Positions 1 to 10,478 of a stretch of DNA of 64,000 nt are shown in pieces (the stretch's first letter is position 1; every line of letters begins with the position of its first letter). The notes below the pieces were generated by a model. That model had not been told where the DNA came from. It made no database searches and worked only from the letters and a program-made list of their open reading frames with translations. This stretch comes from Takakia lepidozioides (Eukaryota > Streptophyta > Takakiopsida > Takakiales > Takakiaceae): NCBI GenBank assembly GCA_030704615.1, contig CM060734.1:13700001-13764000 (forward strand). The letters are read 5' to 3'. The position numbers and the translations under genes are program-made.

Positions 1-2618
1 GGAAGATATACATGTCATGTCAAGACATGGACAAGACCGCTAAGGTCATTGTCATTGAAAGACAAAACAGCCCTTTACAGGGCATCATCTAACATTCCCT
101 TTCATGTTTACAATCTCATTTGAATACCCCATTACATTTCAGGGTCTCTGAAAAAACAGGGTGGGAGGGTGGGATTCCAGGTCAATCATATCATGAAAGC
201 ACCATAGTTTGCACCATCATTTCAAAAACTCATTTCAAACTCATTTCAAAAACCAGATTGCAGGTTTGGGGATATTTCCCAGATTCAAGCTCATAGCACT
301 TCAAGTTGAAACAGCCAGCCATTCATGCCTTAAGTATTTGCAAGTAGACACAACACCTTAGCAAAACAAGTTGTGAAAACCAGATTGTAGGTCTTGGGAC
401 ATTCCTCAAGACTCATGCTCAAAAACAATTCAAGTTGAGTTTGAACAGTCAAACAAATATGCCTTAAGCATTTGCTGGTTTACATCATGTTTCCTCTTGC
501 CCTATTGGCATGGTTCAAGACATGGTATATATCATGAGGCTGCATGCCAACATCCAGGTTTTGAACAAGTCTTATCCTTAGAGGCTATTGCTGGCCTGAA
601 GGTGACGTTTCAGTGTCGTGTCACAAGCAGGAATCATAGAACAGAAGCAAGGCAAATTATCCCAAATTTGCCTGCTATCAGCCCTCAAATTCAGACTGCT
701 ATGAGAGCCATAATGAGTGTGTGTGTTCCCTAAACAAGGCGTACCTGTTTGACACAACAGAGTCAAGCTGAGAGGTTTCATTCCAAAGCTAGTTTGGTGA
801 TGTATCAATGCCAAACCACAAGCAGTAAACAAGAAACCTATGCAAGGTTGAGTGTTCCAAAACAGATCTAGGTCTTGAGTGGTATTCTAGAACCTCCAAA
901 GATCTGAGTTAACAAAGAAACTCAGAAGAACCCTGCCTGCAGCCAGGCCTTTAAATTGAGAGTCTTTAGCGGGCCAAGGCAAACAAAATCCAGGTCTTGA
1001 GCATTTCACTTCCCTAAGAAACAGTACTGGTTTGAAGTTGATGTTTCAGAACCAAGATACAAGCAAGATTCTTAAAAAGGAAGAAGAAACAACAGGGTTG
1101 AGCCCCCTTAAGCAGGTATAGGCCTGGAATGGTATTTTAAGGCCTCATAAAATAGCTCTGCCAAGGTGAAAGAGCAGCTCAGAAACCCCTGTTTGTTATC
1201 AAGCCATGAAACCAAAATGATATGAGGGCCTTGAAGAATGTGTGTTATCTATCAAAGCTTATCATTTTGATCCATCAAAGTCATACCAAGAAGTTTCATT
1301 TCAAAGCCAAGTATCAAAGCAGTCAGAGTAATAACTGCTATTTTGTACCCTTGTACCCTTCATAGCTTAACTCCTACACATGCAAATGTGGTTGTAAAAA
1401 ACCAGAAACAGGGGTAAGGAGAGAAGCAGATCCTCATTGGAGCCATCTTGGAGCAGGTCTGAAGCGGCATGGTGGCAGTTTGAAGCAGCAAATGGCATCA
1501 GCAGCTTAGGCAACAGCAGTATCCACATTTGCAAGAACAGGAGCTGCAAGCTTCAAGAAATCAAGACAAGTGAAGACCCTCACCTGTGCCCGTCCCAAAA
1601 ACCACCACATAGCGATGTGTGTTAGTGAGGATGCAGCAGGTGAGTGGCAGGTCTTCACAGTTGCTATCCATGTCAGTGTTGAATTCTAAAGCATGTACAG
1701 ATCACAATTCAAGCAAGGGTAAACTCAAAAAACCTTGAGTGTTTGTGGTATGCCCTGCGCCATGGCGTCCAACAGATCGTCTCCAACAGAACGCAATCAA
1801 AGTAGAAGCGTTCACAGATAGAGAATGGCTCATACAAGAAGAGAACAACATGTAATCTGTATATAAATAGGGATAGAGTATTTCCCAACGAAGAGTAAAA
1901 GCACCGCTGCAAAATAAAGAACCATGAGTTTCTGAGCAAAGCGATCATCGCTTTGTCGTCTGCCAGAGATGAATCTGCCTAACCGCCAATGCGCATCCCA
2001 AGAGCCAGCCATCACGAGTATCATGTAGCAGCAGGGGAGCAGGTTTACGCAGCGCATCATCAAGGTTTACTGAAGCACGAGTTCAGTGATGTGAAATGTG
2101 TCGGCGTGCTTAGGGCATAACTTCCCGATTTCTCATCCAGGGTCACATTTTATCAAGAGAAGCACATTGTCAATGGATGACATCCAATAAAAAGGTATCT
2201 TTTAGGGTTATGGTATAGGCTTAGGTTTAATAACTGCCATCATTTATGATGGTAGTTTTATTATCTCTTGGATTTTAAAATAGGTAACCATTATTCATGT
2301 AGTTCATCCAGTTTAGATGAAAGAAATAGATAGTAAACCAAGCTTTCTGTACATTAAGTTTCATCATCCTATAATAATATCATCCAGATTTGGATGAAAA
2401 AGGTTGGGATGAAAAACTAAATAACCTCAAAAGGTTAAGGCCAGATGAAATCCAAAGAGTTATAGAGGGAGAGGGAGAGAGGGAGAGAGAGGGACCCACC
2501 AGCCAATCCCCTGGCATGGTAGAACCTTACGGAGTGAGTGTTGTATGCACTCACCCCGTAAGGGAGTGCATACCAGACCCCTTCTCATAAGGTTTCCCCT
2601 CTTCCATGTAGTTCTATC
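1..2618 (-). repeat. Retroelement tail repeat, unit 1 (R family)
   Basis: This stretch is repeated with modest divergence at 4518-7385 and 17448-19318, and partly near 9537. Shared landmarks run in the same order: an AAGACATGGACAAGACC block, repeated 'CCAGATTGCAGGT' phrases, a GA-rich microsatellite (about 2466-2500) and a strong hairpin (2525-2573). In the 17-21 kb copy the same repeat lies directly downstream, on the minus strand, of a reverse transcriptase C-terminus, so I read it as the 3' tail of that retroelement. I see no coding region of its own; the short open frames here are not conserved between copies. The left end is cut by the window edge. Confidence 0.6.
2525..2573. other. Conserved nested hairpin of the R family, copy 1
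   Basis: Two overlapping inverted repeats compete here. Outer arms 2525-2540 and 2548-2563 pair over 16 bases with one mismatch. Inner arms 2543-2552 (GTATGCACTC) and 2564-2573 (GAGTGCATAC) pair perfectly. They share 2548-2552, so only one can form at a time. The inner hairpin is identical in all four copies of the window although the flanks have drifted. Confidence 0.7.
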
Positions 2619-2873
2619 GTGTCACACAATTGCGACGGAAGGACTATTATGATAGCCGTCTTAAACCCAAGATATTTAAAGGCTCAAGATTTGGTACTTC
2701 TTTATGATAGTCGTTTTCAAAAATTTCTTGGTAAATTGAAGATGCGATGGCTCGGGCCATACCGGGTGGTGGAAGCTTTTCCAAATGGCTCGATACAATT
2801 GGCTACCATCAATGGCGACCCAGTGCCGACACGGATAAACGGCGATCGTCTTAAGTTATTTCTTACTTAATGA
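2619..2873 (+). pseudogene. Ty3/gypsy integrase C-terminal remnant
   Basis: Translation gives the end of a gypsy polyprotein: an RRKDYYDSRLKPK-type stretch, then QDLVLLYDSRF, then the WLGPYRVVEAFPNGS block typical of the GPY/F-like module downstream of the integrase core, and RINGDRLK before the stop. The first stretch and the rest are in different frames, so there is a frameshift near 2680. The catalytic core is absent. It starts exactly where unit 1 diverges from unit 2, so it came with an inserted segment (2619-3700). A purine tract and LTR-like sequence follow, as expected for the 3' end of such an element. Confidence 0.65.
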
Positions 2874-2888
2874 TTTGGTGGGCAGGTT

Positions 2889-3268
2889 AAGTGGGAGGGG
2901 GTGTCAATCAGCTATTAGTCAATTCAATTTTTATTTTTATTTTTTAAAAAACTATATTATCTCGAATGAATGAAGTAAATGCGAAGGGTACAGAGAGTCA
3001 TTATGAGTGTACAAAGCGCCGCCGTTTGTCACAGCCGATAGATTGGGTCGAGACGGTTAGTTCTTTATGGTTGTAGGACGATCCTAGCCGTATATGACAG
3101 CTGTTAGATTAAGCCATCACGTGCGATAGATAGGAGTGGGGCCCTTCTTGCCATTTCCACTGTCTGTCCATTGTTCTTGCAGCTCAGATAGTTTGTCGTA
3201 ATAAGAAGTGTGAGTGCAGTGAGTGGAGAGAGAGAGTGTTTCTCCGAGAGGTGAGGAAAGTCATCGGG
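2889..3268 (+). mobile_element. Polypurine tract and putative 3' LTR remnant
   Basis: After the pol stop codon comes GTGGGAGGGGG followed directly by TGTCAATCAG, which is how a polypurine tract abuts the 5' TG of an LTR. The sequence that follows is non-coding, with a long T-rich run at 2930-2950, and leads to an ATG at 3269. No second LTR copy is visible in the window, so the LTR's 3' boundary is not known. Confidence 0.45.
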
Positions 3269-3733
3269 ATGGTGAAGAAAGCTGTGCAGCAGTCTTTGCC
3301 GGGAGCAGTTTCAATGATGGCGGGGGAGTTGCGAGGGGGAGATATTAATTTGATTCTGGGCGGTCGTGAGCAGAGAGCACAGTGGAGACAGTCCGGGATG
3401 TTAGAGTTCTTGTTATTGTCTGCGAAGAGTCTGCCAAAGGCCAGTATGGCCACGGTCATGCAATTCTATAATTCTTATGATCCTGTTACTAGGACTGGAA
3501 CAGTCAATAACATTGAGATATTAGTGGATGTGTGTACTGTCACGGAAGACTTGCTACTGCCTCGGGCCGGTTTTGATGTCGATGGTTTTAAGGACGAGTC
3601 TTTTGTTCCTGAGGATTACTTCAAGGGGGGCTCCACCGCATGTAATCAGACGGGAGGCTGGGCTGTTGCCAAGGCGCTTAAGCCAGAGTTAATGGAATGG
3701 TCCTACATCCTCTCTTCCTCGGGTCATGAATGA
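3269..3733 (+). CDS. Unrecognised ORF inside the 1.08-kb insert
   Basis: An open frame of about 154 residues starts at ATG 3269, downstream of the LTR-like region. It begins MVKKAVQQSLPG, contains GGDINLILGGREQ and has a moderately acidic second half. I do not recognise a family. Sequence from 3701 on belongs to the surrounding repeat, so the last eleven codons are read into foreign DNA and the original protein was longer. Its position after an LTR-like sequence allows it to be the 5' part of a gag gene, but no zinc knuckle or capsid signature is visible to support that. Confidence 0.35.
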   Translation: MVKKAVQQSLPGAVSMMAGELRGGDINLILGGREQRAQWRQSGMLEFLLLSAKSLPKASMATVMQFYNSYDPVTRTGTVNNIEILVDVCTVTEDLLLPRAGFDVDGFKDESFVPEDYFKGGSTACNQTGGWAVAKALKPELMEWSYILSSSGHE

Positions 3734-4517
3734 AACATTGGCATAAAGTGTATCATAGCAAGACTGGTATAGTATCACGAGAAAAGAACAGAGAGTTCAG
3801 TGGTATACTTAGCTCTGGATAGGTGCAAGTTTTTAGAAAATACCTTTCAGTTTCTCAATAAGCTCTCGCACAAAGAAGAACGGGCTAGGGAAGGAACCTC
3901 GTTCAAGGAACCTTGTCAAGATACAACAACAGCTCAGGTCTGTAGTACCGTGCCTGTGATATGGACAAAACATCTTCTAGCAACAGATTAGAGTTGGGTA
4001 TTTTTTTATGGTGCCACAAGGAGCGAAGCCATATCTAAGAGAAGTATAGAAGCACTTGATCAAAGGACTTGGTAGTCACTCAATCATAAGGTATCTGATT
4101 CTGATATAAGGCATCGGCTACAAGAGACTAGCTACCAAAAGTAGTGTGCATGGACCGGATCATGTATAAGGTGTACACATACTCCCGTAAGCTGTCTTAC
4201 CAGGGCTTAGCTCATAATATCGGCATTCAAAAGTCCTTTAGATGCTCTATGCTTATTTCAGGTATCATCAAGGATGCCTTACTTTTCATACCCAATCAAT
4301 CAACCATACTATTGCTGGAGAAGATCATACCTGGCCAAGGGGGATTCATACCCCAAGGCTTTCAATTCATCATTCCAGTTTGGAATGTGTTTGTTGCCTA
4401 TCTGCCAAGGCTCCTCAAAAAATATTGTCAGTACATCAGAATGAGAAGGTGAAACATGAAAGGAGAAGGGTAGATGGTGTGTACAAAAACCACTAAGTAC
4501 ACTGATCAGATAAAGAG
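3701..4517 (-). repeat. Retroelement RT-tail fragment plus spacer, copy 1
   Basis: On the minus strand 3800-3960 gives a degraded version of the C-terminus encoded at 19478-19560 (a KFLERGSFPDLLFP-like stretch), with stop codons. The rest, 4010-4517, matches 8970-9537 in pieces, including GGCATCGGCTAC and the boundary CCACTAAGTACACTG. It joins the end of one repeat unit to the start of the next, so the units are arranged in near tandem. No functional gene. Confidence 0.5.
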
Positions 4518-7385
4518 AGGGAAGATATACATGTCATGTCAAGACATGGACAAGACCGCTAAGGTCATTGTCATTGTAAGACAAAGCAGCCCTTTACAGG
4601 GCACCATCTAACAACCACTTCCATGTTTGCCATCTCATTTGAATATCCCATTACATTTCAGGGTATATGAAAAAACAGGGTGGGAGGGTGGGATTCTTGG
4701 TCAATCATATTATGAAAGCACCATAGTTTGACATACAACGATCACCACCATACTTGCCGATTGTAACATCATTTCAAAAACCAGATTGCAGGTCTGGAGA
4801 TAAATCTCGAGAGCCAAGCACATGGTACTTTAAATTGCAATTGAAACAACAAGCCATACATGTCTTAAGCATTTGCCCGTTGACATAATGATTCCTCATT
4901 TTTTGTTGACATGGGTCAAGCCTTACATAATCCAGTTCTTGAGCCATTCATCTTCCTAAAAAGGCATCTTGTGTTGGCTTGAAACCGATCTATCAGTGCC
5001 AAGACACGTGCAAGATTCATAAAGTAGAAACGGGGCTGAGTTTTTTCAGGCATATGCAGGCCTGGATTGGTATTCCAGGGCCTCATAAACAGCTCTGCTA
5101 GGGTAAAAAATAAATAACTCTGAATTCCAGGTCAATCATATCATGAAAGCACCATGGTTTAATAAAAAATTCCCCTATACTTGCAGATTGTACCTTCGTT
5201 TCAGAAACCAGATTGCAGGTTTGGAGATAATCTCCAGAACCAAGCCCTTCAAGCAACAAGTGTCTTTCTTGCTTAGTTTTATCTAAGTAAGAATATCTCT
5301 ACACCTAGCAAGGTGTATCATGACCAGGTTTAGGCCATGAAAAAGTATTTAAAACTGTCATGCTAGGCTACTTGCTGGACCATAAAGGTTACTGTTTTAG
5401 AATCCAGTTTTTGAATAAGTCGCCTTCCTAAAAAAAACAGCCAGCCTGAAGGTATCATAGCATTGCAAATGGATGAGCAAGCATTACATGCAATGACATG
5501 GCTTATTTGAGTCTCTGTAAGGAGCTGCACGTCTGGAATGGAATTCCAGGACTTCGTGATCAAAACTCTGCCAGGGTAGAAGGTAAGAAGCACACAACAC
5601 CTACCAGCAAGCAGGTCTTGAAAATCAAAATTATGATGGGGCCAGGTCCGAATGTGCTTCAGTGCCAAGTCATAGGCAAGACTTCTAACAACACAAAACA
5701 CATGGCTGAGTACCCTCGAGCAGATATGGGCCTGGAGTGGTATTCCAGGGCCGCATAAAAAGCTCTGCCAGTTAAAGAAATGAACTCATAAACCCCTGTC
5801 CCCTATCATGCAATGAAATCACAGTGATATGAGAGCCTTGAAGAATGTTTGTCATCAGACAAGGTCTATCTTCTGATCCATCAAAGCCAGGCCACGATGT
5901 TTCATTTCAGAGCCTAGTTTCCATGCAGCCATAGTTGTAGCTGCAGCCCTATACCTTTGTTGAAAACAGCCAGAGCCTTCAGTAGAGATTTTGTTTTCTA
6001 TGAAGTCCCTTGTGTGTCTTAACTCCAAAACATGTAGAAGTGGTCATCAAGAACCCAAAACAAGGGTAAGGAGTAAGAAGGCGATCCTCATTAGAGCAGA
6101 CTTGAAGCCGTTTTGAGGCAACAAGGTGGCAGATTTGAAACAGCAACTGGCATCAGCAGCAGCAATCCCTTATGCAAGAATCGGACTCTGCAAGCTTCAA
6201 GAATTCAAGACAAGTGAAGACCCTCACCTGTGCCCGTCCAAAAACCACCACATAAAGATGTGTGTTAGTGAGGATGCATCAGGTGAGTGGCAGGTCTTCA
6301 CAGTTGCTATCCATGTCAGTGCTGAATTCTAAAGCATGTACATATCACAATTCAAGCAAGGGTAACCTCAAAAGACCTCGAGTGTTTGCGGTATGCCCTG
6401 CGCCATGGCGTCCAACAGATCGTCTCCAACATAACACAATCACAGTAGAAGGGTTCACAGATAGAGAAGAGCTCATACAAAGTGAAAGAGCCATATGTAA
6501 TCTGTAGATAAATAGGGGTAGAGTACTTCCCAACGAGGAGTAACGCTGCAATTAAAAAGAACCACGAGGGTCTGAGCAAAGCAATCATCGCTTTGTCACC
6601 CACCAGAGAAGAATCTGCATAACCGCCAATGCGCATCCCAAGAGCCGGCCATCACGGATACCATGCAGCAGTTGGGGAGCAGATTTACACGGCGCATCAT
6701 CAAGGATCCTTAAGCACGAGCTCTGTGCTGTGAAAGGTGTCGACCTGCTTAGGGCACAGATCCCCGATTTCTCATCCAGGGGGGATGAAAAGTCGCATTT
6801 TGGCATGAGATGCACTCGTCAATGGATGACATCCATTAAAAAGGTAACTTTTAGGGTTAGGGTATAGGCTCAAGTTTAATAACTGCCATCATTTATAACA
6901 AATGATGGTAAAATTACTCTCCCCTGGATTAAAATAGATCACCGTCATTCATGGAATTCATCCCGTTTGGATGAAAAAGGAGAAAACAAATGATAAACCA
7001 AGATTTATGCACAGTAAGGGTCATCATCCTAATAATTTCATCCAGATTTGGATATGAAAGGAGATTAGGATGAAAAACCAAAATCTGCAGAGTAAGCGTC
7101 ATCATCCTTCAAAAAATTCATCCAATTTTGGATGAAAAGGGAATTGGGATGAACAACCAAATAACCAGCATTGAAATGGTTAAGGCCAGATGAAATCCAA
7201 AGAGTTATAGAGGGAGAGGGAGAGGGAGAGAGGGAGAGAGAGGGACCCACCAGCCAATCCCCTGGCATGGCAGAACCTTACGGAGTGGGTGTGGTATGCA
7301 CTCACCCCGTAAGGGAGTGCATACCAGACCCCTTCTCATAAGGTTTCCCCTCTTCCATGTAGTTCTATCCTTGGGGAGTAGAATC
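4518..7385 (-). repeat. Retroelement tail repeat, unit 2 (R family)
   Basis: This is the second full copy of the unit described at 1-2618, with the same order of landmarks. Relative to unit 1 it carries roughly 230 extra bases before the hairpin, partly from extra copies of a TCATCC-AATT-TTTGGATGAAA motif around 6960-7140. The GA microsatellite is at about 7211-7252. No coding region is supported. Confidence 0.6.
7276..7324. other. Conserved nested hairpin of the R family, copy 2
   Basis: The inner hairpin 7294-7324 is identical to that in unit 1. The outer left arm has one further substitution (GTGGGTG for GTGAGTG). Confidence 0.65.
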
Positions 7386-7682
7386 CTACATCCTCTCTTC
7401 CTCGGGTCATGAATGAAACATTGGCATAAAGTGTATCATAGCAAGACTGGTATAGTATCACGAGAAAAGAACAGAGAGTTCAGTGGTATACTTAGCTCTG
7501 GATAGGTACAAGTTTTTAGAAAATACCTTTCAGTTTCTCAATAAGCTCTCGCACAGGGAAGAACGGGCTAGGGAAGGAACCTCGTTCAAGGAACCTTGTC
7601 AAGATACAACAGCAGCTCAGGTTTGTAGTACCGTGCCTCTGATATGGACAAAACATCTTCTAGCAACAGATTAGAGTTGGGT
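7386..7682 (-). pseudogene. RT C-terminal tail fragment, copy 2
   Basis: Nearly identical to 3701-3995. The minus strand encodes a broken copy of the RT C-terminus seen intact at 19478 onward, interrupted by stop codons. Only the last 50 or so residues of the protein are represented, as expected for strongly 5'-truncated retroelement copies. Confidence 0.45.
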
Positions 7683-9540
7683 ATTTTTTTATGGTGCCAC
7701 AAAGAGCGAAGCCATATCTAAGAGAAGTATAGAAGCACTTGATCAAATGACTTGGCATCATTACCATAACAGGCTGTACTCGGTTTACATGCCATACAAT
7801 CATCCATAGGAAACACAAAGAATCTGAATTGCTCGTCCCATCAGGCCTGCAGGTTACTTTGGTATTATTTATCCTAAAGCAACTTGAATACAATGCCTGA
7901 ATCATTCTGTTCACATCTACCAATGTCTTACCATTTTGGAAAATAGGTAAATTGTCTATCAATTTTTCATCCGTGTCATCCTCTGAGGATGACATCCATT
8001 TATGGATGAAAAAATTAAATAATATGATGGCTCCATTAGGATCCCGACCTTATACCAAAAATCCGGGTAATGTAAATAACCGAAATTAACCAAATTCCAA
8101 GAAGGTTAATTAGGGGTTAGGTAACATACCACCGGTCTTAAACTATCAAGTTTTAAGAGAACCAGCCAGATCCATGGAGGGAGGGAGAGAGAGGGAGAGA
8201 GATGAACCCACCAACCATCCCATGGTATGGCAGCTCTTTATGGAGTGAGTGTGGTATGCACTCACCCCGTAAGGGAGTGCATACCAGACCCCATCACATA
8301 AATGACCTCCCTCTTCTTTGTAGCTTTTACTTCTGGTTACAAAGGAACCATAGAAATAAACATGCCTACAATCTCAACTCTCCAAGGTCAACAAACAAAA
8401 CAAGCCGTGACAAACAAAGGTACATCAACACTTACATCAGAATGTAGAGTTTTACCTTTTAGCTACACATAAGCTCTGATAATGGAAAGATGAGGCCAAT
8501 GAAGGGACCTTAACTCCGAAATTCATGAAACAACAAACAGGAAAGAAACTTTTATCAACCCTTTAGTGTTTACCTAGCCCATATTTTTGGGTACCACATG
8601 TGTACAAAACCAATGGGGGTAGGTTTAGGCAATGAATTTTTGTGCCATTGGCATGTTCCAAGTTGGCAAGTTGTGACACAAACGAAGGTACATCAACACA
8701 TACATCAAAATGTAGAGTTTTACCTTTTAGTTTATATATAAGCTCTGGTGACCGGAAGAAGAGGCCAGTGAAAGAACCCTCAATTCCCAAGGTCATAAAG
8801 TAACAATCAGGAAAGAATCTTATATCAAACTTTTAGTGTTTACCCACCCCTTGTTTTGGGTAAAACATGTGTACAAAACCAAAGGGGGCAGGTATTGGGA
8901 CTTAGGTAATGAAGTCTGGCAGGGGTTTACCACCTGGTATTCAGACAAAACATCTACCAGCAGCATATCAGAATTGGGTATTTTTTATGGTGCTATAAAG
9001 AGCAAAGCCATAACCAGGAGAAACATAGAAACATTTGAGCCAAAGAAAAGGAACTCATTCGTATCATAAGGTATCTAAATCTGACATAAGGCATCGGCTA
9101 CATGGGACCGGCAAACAAGAGTAATGTGCACTGACCGGATCATGTATAAGGTGTACACGTCTACTCCAGCAGGCTGTCGTACCAAGGCCTAGCTCAAAAT
9201 TTCAGCATTCAGAAGCCCTATAGATGTTCTATGCTTATCTCAGGTACCTTCAAGGATGCCTTACTCTCCATGCCCACTTAGCCAACATATTTTTGCTGGA
9301 GAAGATCTTACCTTATGAAGGACTTGCTTGCTCCACACCATGGTCATGGCGGTAGAGGAGGCTGATATCTCATGGCTTTGGCCTTCCCATTGCCTTGGGT
9401 TCATCACTTCAATCAGGAACATATTTGATAACCTTTTGTCATGCTCAGACCAAGGTGTTAGTAAATCAAACACAGAAGGGAGATTGGTTGATAATGTGTA
9501 CAAGAACCACCAAGTACACTGGTCTAAATCAGAGAGGGAA
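7683..9540 (-). repeat. Diverged third R-family unit
   Basis: A more rearranged copy. It has the GA microsatellite at about 8176-8202, a conserved hairpin at 8254-8284 (the outer arm has decayed but the inner one is perfect), and at 8970-9540 a segment matching 4010-4520. Within it, roughly 8435-8700 and 8702-8985 form a direct tandem duplication of about 267 bp (shared ATGTAGAGTTTTACCTTTTAG and ACATGTGTACAAAACCAA). No gene is seen. Confidence 0.5.
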
Positions 9541-10478
9541 GATACTTATGTCTTGTCGAGACATGGACAAAGACCTGACAAGGTCATTGTAAAATTAACG
9601 ACAAATCAGCCTCATAACAAGGCATTATCAACCATTCTTCATTCACAAGTCAGCTTTATGACAAATCCCAGACTTCAAAGTCAATGAAGTCTCTGGGTGG
9701 GGGGGGTGGGAAAAATTAGAGACTCGATTACCACTGTTCATAGTAGGAAACCATTGTTCAGCATGCTAAAAAGTGCCATTCATGACATGCCATGTCATTC
9801 AGTCTGTATTTTTTGGTCAGCTTACATACCAAGGCATAACCAACCATCCTCATTTATTGTTGGCCCAAGAACTAGTATAGTTTTGGGTTCTTTGTATCAT
9901 TGGACATACCAAAGTGACTGAGCAGTAAGTATCCATGTCATATTAAAGATCCATTGATCACTGTTCATGGCTGGAAATGTCTGTTTGTCTTAAAGAAGCC
10001 ATTCATGATCATAGAAGGCTTAAGAACAAAATAAGAGCATTTCTTTACATAAAGAACATCACCAAAGCAGGGTTACGGACTGATATTTGGCAGCTTATAC
10101 AACGGGTTATAATCAGCTGCCCTACTTTGCACATCAAGTCACTTATTGACATCATGTTTTTTGCCCCATGATCTGTTTTAGATCTGGGGCTGGTGTGTAA
10201 TTTCAATGACAGGGTAGAGTAATATTCCCACCTCTTATTCCATGCCCCAAGACCAAGTTCTATGTCCGGTGCTTCAAGTCTCCTTATACACTAGATTGTT
10301 ATCAGGTATCTTGAGATAGATAGCAAACGTTGAGGCATACCACATGAACACCTGAGCAAGTTCAAAAAGTGAGCTCTCAGATAAGCCAGATCTTGTATGC
10401 TACGAAGTACTCGCATGTACGGATGGAGGAGAGGAGACATCACCTAATATTCCACACATTGTCTTCATGTAGTGGCAC
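9541..10478. other. No gene recognised; R-family edge and UBA5 downstream region
   Basis: The first 150 bases are diverged R-family sequence. The remainder is AT-rich, with short open frames only. It lies 3' of the last recognised UBA5 exon, so it may hold the 3' UTR and a missing C-terminal exon, but I could not identify the acidic UFM1-interacting tail expected for that protein. Confidence 0.4.

Noticed and set aside
2525-2573. Hammerhead ribozyme in the repeat hairpin
   Set aside because: No CUGAUGA core or GAAA partner on either strand near the hairpin.
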